This document shows positions 1-6,664 of a DNA stretch of 6,696 nt, piece by piece (the stretch's first letter is position 1; the number at the start of each line of letters is the position of its first letter). Source of the DNA: Candidatus Omnitrophota bacterium (GTDB lineage Bacteria; Omnitrophota; Gorgyraeia; Pluralincolimonadales; Pluralincolimonadaceae); the NCBI GenBank assembly GCA_028706795.1, contig JAQTVK010000052.1:1-6696 (forward strand), read 5' to 3'. Both the position numbers and the translations under genes were made by a program. A model generated the notes under the pieces. That model worked only from the letters and a program-made list of their open reading frames with translations, did no database searches and had not been told where the DNA came from.

Positions 1-8
1 GGCGGAGG

Positions 9-752
9 TTATTCTTTGAAGAATATCTTACCGGCCAGTATAAGTCCCATCCCGAGCAGCATCAAGACGAATTGCTGTGCAGACTTTGTAACCTTTCTTT
101 CTTTGTTAAGTTCCGGGATAAGGTCCGTGCAGGAGATATAAATAAAACCTCCCGCGGCGATCCCAAGCATGAACGGCGTAAAGCCCGTTATCTTATCCAG
201 GAAAAAATACGCTATTACCGCCCCGACGACCGCGGTAAGGGCGGTGATGAAATTATATATCAGCGCTTTGACTTTGCTGAAGCCGCCGTAGACGAGTATC
301 CCAAAGTCCCCCAGCTCCTGCGGGATCTCATGCATCACTATCGCTATTGTCGCTATGACGCCGACCGACGTGCTCGTCAAGAAAGCTGCCGCTATGATCA
401 CGCCGTCGAGGAAATTATGTAAGCTGTCGCCCACAAGATTTAAATACGTGAATTGGTGGACATCGCATTCCCCTTCATGGCAGTGATACCAATAGAGGAA
501 CTTCTCCATCAAAAAAAAGACCATTATGCCGAGCAGTACACTCCCGAATACCACTTCCGGCGGGGCCTTCTCTGTCGCCTCCGGAAGAATGTCCAAAAAG
601 GCCGCGCCGAGCATCGAGCCGGTAGCGAAACTCACCAGCACGAAGAACAATTTGTCGAGCGACTTGTTCTTAAACAGCAGCGTAAATATACCGATAAGCG
701 AAATAGCGCTTACGATAAAGACGCTTATTAGTATGTTGGATAAAACACCCAT
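9..752 (-). CDS. ZIP-family divalent metal transporter, LIV-1-like
   Basis: This 247-residue integral membrane protein should move divalent metal (zinc is the usual substrate, with iron or manganese possible) into the cytoplasm. About eight hydrophobic segments are visible, near residues 6-27, 35-56, 66-86, 107-127, 130-153, 165-185, 192-212 and 227-244. The two metal-site helices carry the family motifs HNFLDG (112-117) and HEIPQELGD (141-149). The second motif is closer to the LIV-1 branch than to the HEIPEG form common in bacteria. A loop at 90-99 (H90, C91, H92, C96, H99) could bind metal before transport. Acidic DILPE (54-58) and DLIPE (210-214) motifs are also present. The ATG start has an AAAGGTGA ribosome-binding site at 757-764. 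The gene has its own promoter and lies behind a terminator, so it is probably a separate unit. The family call is secure; the metal is not. Confidence 0.93.
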   Translation of the reverse strand: MGVLSNILISVFIVSAISLIGIFTLLFKNKSLDKLFFVLVSFATGSMLGAAFLDILPEATEKAPPEVVFGSVLLGIMVFFLMEKFLYWYHCHEGECDVHQFTYLNLVGDSLHNFLDGVIIAAAFLTSTSVGVIATIAIVMHEIPQELGDFGILVYGGFSKVKALIYNFITALTAVVGAVIAYFFLDKITGFTPFMLGIAAGGFIYISCTDLIPELNKERKVTKSAQQFVLMLLGMGLILAGKIFFKE

Positions 753-780
753 GGGTTCACCTTTGGCTAGAAGAGGACCG

Positions 781-809
781 ATTATACCTTATATTTCCGC
801 CTAAATCCA
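781..809 (-). promoter_or_regulatory. Predicted sigma-70-type promoter for the ZIP gene
   Basis: Read on the minus strand, a perfect -10 box TATAAT (786-781) lies 17 bases from a weak -35 box TGGATT (809-804). Transcription would begin near 774-776, leaving a leader of about 23 bases with the ribosome-binding site in it. The site sits between the terminator of the upstream gene and the ZIP start codon, where a promoter is expected. No Zur- or Fur-like operator was recognised. Confidence 0.6.
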
Positions 810-825
810 GCTTTTTGTGGCCATT

Positions 826-860
826 AACAAAAAGGGCCGGATATGACCATCCGGCCCTTT
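826..860 (-). terminator. Intrinsic terminator after the small exported-protein gene
   Basis: A perfect 12-base-pair stem joins 831-842 (AAAGGGCCGGAT) to 849-860 (ATCCGGCCCTTT) across a 6-base loop. On the minus strand it is followed by TTTTTGTT (833-826), of which the first three T lie in the stem. It lies 22 bases past the stop codon at 882. Since no terminator is seen in the upstream gap, it may end the whole transcript from the radical SAM gene onward. The plus-strand side lacks a good T run, so it probably acts in one direction. Confidence 0.88.
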
Positions 861-881
861 GCAGGAGTATATATCTTTTTA

Positions 882-1316
882 TTAACGGCGGCCCCTGCTG
901 CCCTGCCGCGCGTACCTCTCCTGCCGGGGGTATTCATTCACCCAATATCCGCCGTTCTCGACTTTATACGTCACATAGTGGCCTTCGATGAAGACCTTTC
1001 CCCTTCTGGCGTCACGCTCCCAGTGTGCCGGGACCCATTCCTCCCTGTAAGTATATTGCGGGACCCAGACACGCTCGCACGGGGCCGGCTGCTCGACCAC
1101 ATAAACGCGCTTTTCATAAACGGCCACATCCCGGTCCTGCCTGATGTTGGTAACATCCATGACGCTGCCGATGACATCGAGCTTTCCGCCCGTCAATATC
1201 CTCGCCCCTTCAATGCCGGTCAAGACTTTCCCGACCATATCCCAGCTGCTCGCGAACGATGTCGCCGAAAAACTTAAGAGCGCCAGTACCGCTAATGCCA
1301 TCGCTATGCTTTTCAT
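882..1316 (-). CDS. Small exported protein with paired WVP motifs, function unknown
   Basis: I do not recognise a named family for this 144-residue protein. Residues 1-22 form a clear signal peptide: positive start MKS, hydrophobic core, and a likely cut around SFA-SS. There is no lipobox, so it should be soluble in the periplasm or outside the cell. Residues 27-60 are Gly/Ile/Val-rich with GIEGARILTGG. Residues 80-120 are rich in aromatic and charged residues, with two related units, VWVPQYTYR and EWVPAHWER, followed by GHYVTYK and GGYWV. The tail (130-144) is strongly basic. The WVPxHW type of motif is reminiscent of small envelope proteins annotated as YXWGXW-repeat proteins, but the match is loose. 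A strong AGGAGG site (1327-1322) lies 5 bases before ATG. Reading frame, signal peptide and terminator together make this a real gene. Confidence 0.8.
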   Translation of the reverse strand: MKSIAMALAVLALLSFSATSFASSWDMVGKVLTGIEGARILTGGKLDVIGSVMDVTNIRQDRDVAVYEKRVYVVEQPAPCERVWVPQYTYREEWVPAHWERDARRGKVFIEGHYVTYKVENGGYWVNEYPRQERYARQGSRGRR

Positions 1317-1327
1317 CTCCGCCTCCT

Positions 1328-1364
1328 TTTAGCAGGTGTGGTAATTTTCCCTTTTCCTGCTAAA
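1328..1364 (-). repeat. Inverted repeat before the small exported-protein gene
   Basis: TTTAGCAGG (1328-1336) and CCTGCTAAA (1356-1364) are perfect 9-base inverted copies separated by 19 bases. On the minus-strand transcript the second arm directly touches the AGGAGG ribosome-binding site (1327-1322). No T run follows, so it is not a typical terminator. It could be a leader hairpin or a protein-binding operator. Confidence 0.5.
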
Positions 1365-1389
1365 TTAGACGCGGGGTGTAGCGAAAGGT

Positions 1390-2511
1390 TTACTTCTTTT
1401 TCCTGTCCATCAAGACTGCGCCGATGATTATGACGCCCTTGGCGATCTCCTGGTAAAAAGGATCTATGTGCAATAACTGCATGCCGTTATTCAATGTCCC
1501 GATTATGAAGGCACCTATTATCGAGCCTCCGACGCTGCCGTAGCCGCCGGAAAGGCTCGTCCCGCCTATGACGACCGACGCGATGGCGTCCAATTCGAAC
1601 ATCACTCCCGAAGTCGGGACGCCGGAATTAAGACGCGCGGCCAGGACCATGCCCGAGACCGCGGCCAGGACGCCCATAATGAGAAAGACCAGGAACTTGA
1701 CCAGTTTGACGTTTATGCCGGAGAGCCGCGACGCCTCTTCATTGCCTCCGATAGCATATACATAACGGCCGAACCTCGTCTGGTTAAGCGTATAAGCGCC
1801 GAGGAACGCGATACCCAAGAATACGGCCACGCCGGCCGGCATTCCGCGGAACCCTATCAGCCACACCAGGACGGCGACGGCTGCCGCGATAAACAAGACG
1901 CTCATCACACCGATAAAATTGAAGGTAAATATTTTTCTTTCGTATCCTGAGCTTTTCCTTTCTTTAACAAATAAGAATACGATAAGGAGGGCTAAAAAAC
2001 CGAAGACCGTAAGGGAGATGGACGGGGAAATATAACTTTCACTTATGGCTGAGAAGCTGTCGTTTAGCCCTGATATCGCCTCGCCCTTTGAAAATACCAA
2101 AGCCAGGCCCCTGGCGATCGTCATCATGCCCAGGGTGATGATAAATGAAGGTATCCTGAATTTGGTCACGAAGAAACCATTACATCCGCCGATCGCCGCT
2201 CCTGCCAATAGGGTGAGGACGATCGCCGCCGCGGTCCCTTGCGGCTGCAGCAGCGCCGCGATGACGCCGGTCAGGGCTACCACGGAACCGACCGAAAGGT
2301 CGATGCCTCCGGTGATGATGACCAGCGTCATGCCGACGGCGAGTATGCCGTTTACCGATACCTGGCGCAGGACATTAATAAGGTTCCTCTGGGTAAAGAA
2401 CATGCCGTTCGTCAATATTGTCGTCAGGACTATCAAAACAATAAGGCCTATTAAATTGCCGTATTTCCCGATGATGACCCGGCCGAGGCCGCTCTTGCCC
2501 TGGTTATTCAT
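1390..2511 (-). CDS. CUT2-family sugar ABC transporter permease (XylH/GguB-like)
   Basis: This inner-membrane permease should form the sugar channel of the transporter encoded with the two upstream genes. At 373 residues it is longer than ribose permease RbsC (about 320) and close to XylH. The extra length lies around residues 165-240: a charged linker (KERKSSGYERK, 183-193) and added hydrophobic segments, as in the xylose/multiple-sugar branch. Family motifs include GGIDLSVGS (68-76), the ATPase-contact loop GRYVYAIGGNEEASRLSGI (248-266), and FELDAIASVVIGGTSLSGG (305-323). The start codon overlaps the ATPase stop in an ATGA arrangement (2508-2511), which suggests translational coupling; its own ribosome-binding site is only a G run (2515-2520). 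The exact sugar is not known. Confidence 0.93.
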   Translation of the reverse strand: MNNQGKSGLGRVIIGKYGNLIGLIVLIVLTTILTNGMFFTQRNLINVLRQVSVNGILAVGMTLVIITGGIDLSVGSVVALTGVIAALLQPQGTAAAIVLTLLAGAAIGGCNGFFVTKFRIPSFIITLGMMTIARGLALVFSKGEAISGLNDSFSAISESYISPSISLTVFGFLALLIVFLFVKERKSSGYERKIFTFNFIGVMSVLFIAAAVAVLVWLIGFRGMPAGVAVFLGIAFLGAYTLNQTRFGRYVYAIGGNEEASRLSGINVKLVKFLVFLIMGVLAAVSGMVLAARLNSGVPTSGVMFELDAIASVVIGGTSLSGGYGSVGGSIIGAFIIGTLNNGMQLLHIDPFYQEIAKGVIIIGAVLMDRKKK

Positions 2512-4034
2512 TTGCCCCCCGTCGCGTAGAACATTATCTTCTCCTGTGTGGCTTCATTTTTTTGCAGTTCCTTGACCATTCGCCCTTCGTGCATGATCAG
2601 TATCCGGTCGCTCATGCTCAGGACCTCCGGGAGGTCGGACGAAACCATCACTATTCCTAACCCCTCTCCGGCAAGATTGTCCATCAATTGGTATATTTCA
2701 GCTTTCGCGGCGACATCGACGCCGCGCGTCGGCTCGTCCAGCAAAAGGACTTTGGGGCCGGTGGCGAGCCATTTGGCGATGACGACTTTCTGCTGGTTGC
2801 CGCCGCTTAACGTATTGACTACCGTCTCCGAACTGCGCGTCTTTACCCTCAAGGCGCCTATATATTTGTTTATCAACTCATTTTCCCGGCGCCGCATTAT
2901 TATCTGGTGCCAGCTTAATTTTTCCAGGCAAGTGAGCGTAATATTCTCCCCCACCTGCATGCCGAGGACGAGGCCGTATAGCTTGCGGTCTTCAGTCACC
3001 AGTCCGAGGCCGTAATTTATCGCCTCATAAGGGGAACGTATCCTTACCCGCTTCCCTTCGACATATACCTCTCCGGAGGAATCCGCGGGAAACGCGCCGA
3101 AGATGGAGGTGACCAATTCCGACCTCCCCGAGCCCATCAGGCCGGATATGCCTAGCACCTCCCCTTTCCTCACCTTAAAACTGACCTCTTTGACCACTTT
3201 TTCCCCAACGAGAAACGGGTGGGAGACGAAGAGATCTTTCACTTCCAGGACCGCCTCGCCTATCGCGGCTGCCTTCTTGGGGTACATATCCTCTATGTTG
3301 CGGCCGACCATCAGGGAGACCATTTCCTGCCTGCTCAATTCCGCGGTGCGCCTGGAGGCAACGGTTTTTCCGTCGCGCATAACGGTCACGCTGTCGGTGA
3401 TCTTAAAGATCTCGTCAAGTTTATGCGAGATATATATCATGCTGACTCCGCGGGCGCGCAACGAATCTATTAATTTTAAAAGGACTTCGACTTCCTGTTC
3501 GGTGAGGGCGCTCGTCGGCTCGTCAAGGATAAGGATCTTGGCGCTGTAAGAAAGGGCCTTGGCTATCTCAACCATCTGCTGCTTGCCGATGCTCAAATTC
3601 TTTATTTGTTCTTGGGCGGGCAGGGGGATATTTAAGAGGCCGAGCGGGTCTTTTGCCCGGCTGAAAAGTTTTTTACGGTCGATGATGTCTGTCTTTCCGA
3701 CCGTTGGCTCGCGGCCTAAAAATATATTTTCCGCGACCGTAAGCTCGGGGATCAGGTTCAATTCCTGGTAGATGATGGCTATGCCGGCGCCCTGGGAATC
3801 CTTCGGGCCGTTGAAAACGCAGCGTTTGCCCTCTATAAAGATCTCCCCGGTATACGTATTGGAGGGGTAGGCGCCGCTGAATATCTTCATGAGGGTTGAT
3901 TTTCCGGCGCCGTTCTCTCCGACAAGCCCCAGGACTTCGCCTTTTTTAAGCTGGAAAGAAACGCTGTCCAGGGCGCGGACGCCGGGAAAATCTTTCGTGA
4001 TGTTTCTTGTCTCTAAAATAACCGGGTTTTCCAA
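2508..4034 (-). CDS. CUT2-family sugar ABC transporter ATPase (XylG/GguA-like)
   Basis: This 508-residue protein has two fused ATPase domains and powers sugar uptake on the cytoplasmic face of the permease. Domain 1 has Walker A GENGAGKST (39-47), Q-loop Q90, signature LSIGKQQ (147-153), Walker B ILILDEP (167-173) and H-loop H204. Domain 2 has a degenerate Walker A, GLMGSGRSE (298-306) with Arg in place of Lys, signature LSGGNQQK (409-416), Walker B VLLLDEP (429-435), and no H-loop histidine (VSSD). This asymmetry is normal for the RbsA/MglA/XylG family. The segment YPSNTYTGEI (56-65) resembles XylG more than RbsA. The start is TTG: no ATG lies nearby, and AAGGG (4046-4042) sits 7 bases upstream. 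Length and N-terminus fit the family. Confidence 0.95.
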   Translation of the reverse strand: MENPVILETRNITKDFPGVRALDSVSFQLKKGEVLGLVGENGAGKSTLMKIFSGAYPSNTYTGEIFIEGKRCVFNGPKDSQGAGIAIIYQELNLIPELTVAENIFLGREPTVGKTDIIDRKKLFSRAKDPLGLLNIPLPAQEQIKNLSIGKQQMVEIAKALSYSAKILILDEPTSALTEQEVEVLLKLIDSLRARGVSMIYISHKLDEIFKITDSVTVMRDGKTVASRRTAELSRQEMVSLMVGRNIEDMYPKKAAAIGEAVLEVKDLFVSHPFLVGEKVVKEVSFKVRKGEVLGISGLMGSGRSELVTSIFGAFPADSSGEVYVEGKRVRIRSPYEAINYGLGLVTEDRKLYGLVLGMQVGENITLTCLEKLSWHQIIMRRRENELINKYIGALRVKTRSSETVVNTLSGGNQQKVVIAKWLATGPKVLLLDEPTRGVDVAAKAEIYQLMDNLAGEGLGIVMVSSDLPEVLSMSDRILIMHEGRMVKELQKNEATQEKIMFYATGGK

Positions 4035-4041
4035 TTTGATG

Positions 4042-4046
4042 CCCTT
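4042..4046 (-). promoter_or_regulatory. Ribosome-binding site supporting the TTG start of the ATPase
   Basis: AAGGG on the minus strand lies 7 bases before the TTG codon at 4034-4032. It overlaps the TAA stop codon of the binding-protein gene (4047-4045). A ribosome finishing the upstream gene would therefore be placed at this site, which suggests coupled translation. Confidence 0.6.
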
Positions 4047-5034
4047 AAAATTTCAGATCGGGCCAGCGGTCTTTCATCTCTTTGACGTTCTCTCTTGTAA
4101 TGAGGCGCACCGGCGTGAATTTGACCGGCACTTTATATTTCCCGTTCTGGACCGTCGTATCCGTTTCGACCTTCTCGCCCCTGGCAACCTTTACTGCGGT
4201 CTCAAAAGTTATCAGCCCGAGCTGGTACGGCTCCTTATCGACATCGGCGCTGTTCGTGCCGTCTATTATAGCCTGGCAGCTGTCCTTGTCCGCGTCCGAG
4301 CCGACCGTGATTATCTTGCCCTTCAGGCCCTCGGCGAGTATGGCCCGGACCGCGCCCATTATCATACCGCTGTTATTGGCCAATACTCCCTGGATGTCGT
4401 TCTTGTAATTCGTCAACGCGTTCTCGGTAGTGGCCATCGCAAGGTTTCTCGACCACGACTTATGCGTCTGGTCCACGACTATCTTCATGCCGGGATGGTT
4501 CTTCAGGATATCCTTGTTGCCCGCGGTTATCTCCCTGGCCACGTCGTTTCCTGATTCGCCCTCAAGGATGACGATGTTCCCCTTTCCGTTAAGCTTATCC
4601 GCCAGATACTTGGCCTGCGTCTGCCCGACGAGGAAGCTGTTTGCGGTGACATGGCAATTGACGTTGGCGTTGACCGGCAGCCTGTCCATCGATATGACCG
4701 GCACGTTCTCTTTCCTCGCCTTCTCGACAAGGCTCCCGGCCGCGACGGTATTGACCGGGTGGATGATCAGGACATCGACGCCCTGCGCCAGCAGGTCTTC
4801 GACGTTTGCGACCTGGGCCATCTCGTCGTTATTTGCCGCGACCCAGTAGATCTCCGCGTTATATTTATCCTTATTATCCATCATCGCCTTCTTCATGAAA
4901 GAATATACCGCCTCTTTCATTGTGGCGACGCTTACGCCTACTTTTATTTTTTTGTTTGCGCCCGCGGCATAAGAGATGTTTACCGCCACGGCCATTATCG
5001 CCAGGAAAGCCACCGCGATCTTAAGGTACCTCAT
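4045..5034 (-). CDS. Periplasmic sugar-binding protein, CUT2 family (XylF-like)
   Basis: This 329-residue type I periplasmic binding protein (Peripla_BP_4 fold) should capture a monosaccharide and deliver it to the permease. Residues 1-23 form a signal peptide with a likely cut at SYA-AG; no lipobox cysteine is present, so it is a free periplasmic protein. Sugar-contact positions of this family appear to be kept: D117-R118 in MDRLP, R167 in AREIT, N220-N221, and D247 in GSDAD. W194 in the HKSWSR segment recalls a tryptophan in XylF. I chose the ATG at 5034 because GGGAGG (5044-5039) lies just before it and the signal peptide begins there. The longer frame from 5067 adds 11 residues, starts right after the upstream stop codon, and has no ribosome-binding site. 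Xylose, ribose or galactose-like ligands cannot be told apart here. Confidence 0.93.
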   Translation of the reverse strand: MRYLKIAVAFLAIMAVAVNISYAAGANKKIKVGVSVATMKEAVYSFMKKAMMDNKDKYNAEIYWVAANNDEMAQVANVEDLLAQGVDVLIIHPVNTVAAGSLVEKARKENVPVISMDRLPVNANVNCHVTANSFLVGQTQAKYLADKLNGKGNIVILEGESGNDVAREITAGNKDILKNHPGMKIVVDQTHKSWSRNLAMATTENALTNYKNDIQGVLANNSGMIMGAVRAILAEGLKGKIITVGSDADKDSCQAIIDGTNSADVDKEPYQLGLITFETAVKVARGEKVETDTTVQNGKYKVPVKFTPVRLITRENVKEMKDRWPDLKF

Positions 5035-5038
5035 GCAT

Positions 5039-5044
5039 CCTCCC
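5039..5044 (-). promoter_or_regulatory. Ribosome-binding site fixing the binding-protein start
   Basis: GGGAGG on the minus strand lies 4 bases before the ATG at 5034-5032. It favours that codon over the in-frame ATG at 5067, which would add 11 residues ahead of the signal peptide. A second ATG at 5038-5036 is out of frame and touches the site. Confidence 0.7.
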
Positions 5045-5067
5045 TTTGGAATGTAAATTAACGGCAT

Positions 5068-6486
5068 CTAGCGGACAACTTTGTATTTGCCGCCTGCCGT
5101 TTTTTGTTTTGCCAGCCCGCATATCATAAGGAAACTTTTTATCCTGCGCCCGATTTGCCGCGAGACAAACCTGTGGTTCCTGACCAAGTTAACGATCCGG
5201 AGCCTGGATAATCTCCGCCTCGTCTCAAGCGCGCGGCTGAAGATATCCAGCCATAAAGGCGAGTTTTCAAAAGTATACATCTTCCACGCGTAATCTGTCA
5301 GCCAAAAACTATCCTCTATCACGCCGTTCTTCTTGGCTATCTCGTAAATCCTTGTGCCGGGAAAGATCATCAGCCCGTTCGCTATGCCGGCCGCGGAGGG
5401 CTGCGCCCGGTTCAAAAAATCTATCGTTTCGTTGATCGTGTCCCGCGTTTCCCCAACGCAACCCGCAATAAGCAGGGCCAAGGTCTTTATGCCGGATCTA
5501 TTGGTTAATTTAATGGCCTCTTCCTGCTCTTTGACGTTTATCGGCTTTCCCATGATCTTAAGCAAGCGCGGAGAAGCCGTCTCTATGCCGAAACAGACGC
5601 GATAGCAGCCCGCATCTTTCAGCGCCTGTAATACTTCGGCGTCGACGCAATCCGTCCGCGTAACGATGTCAAAGACGATATTTAATTTCCTGTCCGTGAT
5701 GCCGCGGCATAATTCGATCGTCGCTTTTTTATTCACCGAAAAACAGTCGTCATTGAAATGGATGTGTTTTATCCCGAAGGTTTTGTTCAGGAGCTCCAGC
5801 TCCCCGAGCATGTTCCCGGGGGAACGGTGCCTCCATCTTTTCCACATCAACCTGTTTGAGCAAAAATTGCAATCGCCTACGCATCCCCTTGAAAAAACCA
5901 CGGAGATACGCGGCTCTTTCGCGAGGTCTATGCCCCTGTAAACCCCCTGGCCGTCGGAAGGGTAGCGTTTCAGGTCGAGCAGATTCCATGCCGGGAACGG
6001 AAGGGAATCCAGGTCCGCGATCACGTCCGGCCTCGGGTTTATGACAACGCGGCCGTTCTCGCGGTACGCTATACCCGGGATAGCCGAATAGTCTTTATTT
6101 TCGCATACTTCCCGCAGGACATAGTCCGCTTCGCCTATAGCCGCTATATCGATAAACGGATAATTCTCCAACAACTGTTTGGCCATTACCGTGGGGTGGG
6201 CCCCGCCGACAACTACTATCGCTTCCGGAAGGATCTCTTTCGCTGACTTGGCGATCCTTAACGCCCTGGCCCTGGCATAAGTATGACAGGTGATGCCGAT
6301 GATGCCGGGCTGATAACCCTTGACGGCCTCTTCTATGCCCTTCCATCCATCTAAAAATCCGTCGACGATCTTCACCGGGATATCATGCTTTTGCAATACG
6401 CCTGCGATATATAAAAGCCCCACGGGCGCGGAAGAATGCTCTCCCATCCCGCTTTCGGGAGGATTGACCAATAATACCTTTTTCAT
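5068..6486 (-). CDS. Cobalamin-binding-domain radical SAM protein, substrate unknown
   Basis: This 472-residue cytoplasmic enzyme belongs to the broad class with an N-terminal B12-binding domain and a radical SAM core, whose members catalyse methylations, cyclisations and related radical reactions. The N-terminus MKKVLLVNPP opens a Rossmann-like domain (about 1-130) with GGAHPT (94-99) and GEADYVLRE (118-126). The radical SAM barrel (about 192-385) has the iron-sulfur cluster motif C202-x3-C206-x2-C209. It also has FNDDCF (244-249) and the glycine-rich GIETAS (300-305). No DxHxxG motif is seen in the B12 domain; this is common in the class. The last 60 residues are very rich in Arg and Lys. 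The gene starts at ATG with no clear ribosome-binding site, behind a leader holding two hairpins. It ends 33 bases before the sugar-binding protein, so it is probably the first gene of that operon. Confidence 0.9.
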   Translation of the reverse strand: MKKVLLVNPPESGMGEHSSAPVGLLYIAGVLQKHDIPVKIVDGFLDGWKGIEEAVKGYQPGIIGITCHTYARARALRIAKSAKEILPEAIVVVGGAHPTVMAKQLLENYPFIDIAAIGEADYVLREVCENKDYSAIPGIAYRENGRVVINPRPDVIADLDSLPFPAWNLLDLKRYPSDGQGVYRGIDLAKEPRISVVFSRGCVGDCNFCSNRLMWKRWRHRSPGNMLGELELLNKTFGIKHIHFNDDCFSVNKKATIELCRGITDRKLNIVFDIVTRTDCVDAEVLQALKDAGCYRVCFGIETASPRLLKIMGKPINVKEQEEAIKLTNRSGIKTLALLIAGCVGETRDTINETIDFLNRAQPSAAGIANGLMIFPGTRIYEIAKKNGVIEDSFWLTDYAWKMYTFENSPLWLDIFSRALETRRRLSRLRIVNLVRNHRFVSRQIGRRIKSFLMICGLAKQKTAGGKYKVVR

Positions 6487-6516
6487 AGCTTATTTGCCAT
6501 CCAGTCCGGGGGCGGC

Positions 6517-6600
6517 GCCGTACTCGCTTCTCGGCTTGTCGCCTCGCGACGCTCGTTACGGCATCCGCCAGTTTTCCACTTGTCGTGAAAAACTGGCGGA
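6517..6600. repeat. Double-hairpin palindromic intergenic element
   Basis: Two hairpins lie side by side. The first has outer arms GCCGTA (6517-6522) and TACGGC (6557-6562) around an inner stem GTCGC (6538-6542)/GCGAC (6546-6550). The second is a perfect 12-base-pair stem, TCCGCCAGTTTT (6564-6575) with AAAACTGGCGGA (6589-6600), extended past one mismatch by CAC/GTG. CTTGTCG occurs in both (6535-6541 and 6579-6585). No T run follows on the minus strand, so it is not a standard terminator. Its form recalls REP/BIME or non-autonomous MITE-type repeats, but only one copy is in view. Confidence 0.6.
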
Positions 6601-6635
6601 GAGGCAGGGATACCCGGCTCTCCATTTGCAATATC

Positions 6636-6664
6636 ATTATAATAAATAAGTTACGTTAATACAA
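6636..6664 (-). promoter_or_regulatory. Predicted sigma-70-type promoter for the radical SAM/sugar-transport operon
   Basis: On the minus strand a perfect -10 box TATAAT (6641-6636) lies 17 bases from a partial -35 box TTGTAT (6664-6659), in an AT-rich patch within GC-richer surroundings. Transcription would begin near 6629, giving a leader of about 140 bases that contains the double-hairpin element. No other promoter of this quality was found in the short gaps between the downstream genes. Confidence 0.55.

Noticed and set aside
843..1277. A 144-codon plus-strand frame opposite the small exported-protein gene
   Set aside because: The minus-strand frame has a signal peptide, a strong ribosome-binding site and a terminator. 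The plus-strand frame starts inside the terminator loop and has none of these.
1317..1389. A confident promoter for the small exported-protein gene
   Set aside because: Only a weak TAATTT with no convincing -35 box was found; read-through from the upstream operon is equally possible.
2508..4034. Degenerate second ATPase domain (Arg in Walker A, no H-loop His) as a sign of a damaged protein
   Set aside because: This asymmetry is the normal state in RbsA/MglA/XylG-type double ATPases.
3889..4554. A 221-codon open frame on the plus strand over the ATPase and binding-protein genes
   Set aside because: It lies opposite two genes with complete family motifs and shows no recognisable domain; it is a shadow of their codon use.
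6517..6600. Reading the two hairpins as a CRISPR fragment or intrinsic terminator
   Set aside because: There is no regular repeat-spacer pattern, and no T run follows the stems on the minus strand.
6320..6649. A 109-codon plus-strand frame running through the palindromic element
   Set aside because: It covers the start of the radical SAM gene on the opposite strand and then translates through the hairpins; its sequence is low in recognisable structure.
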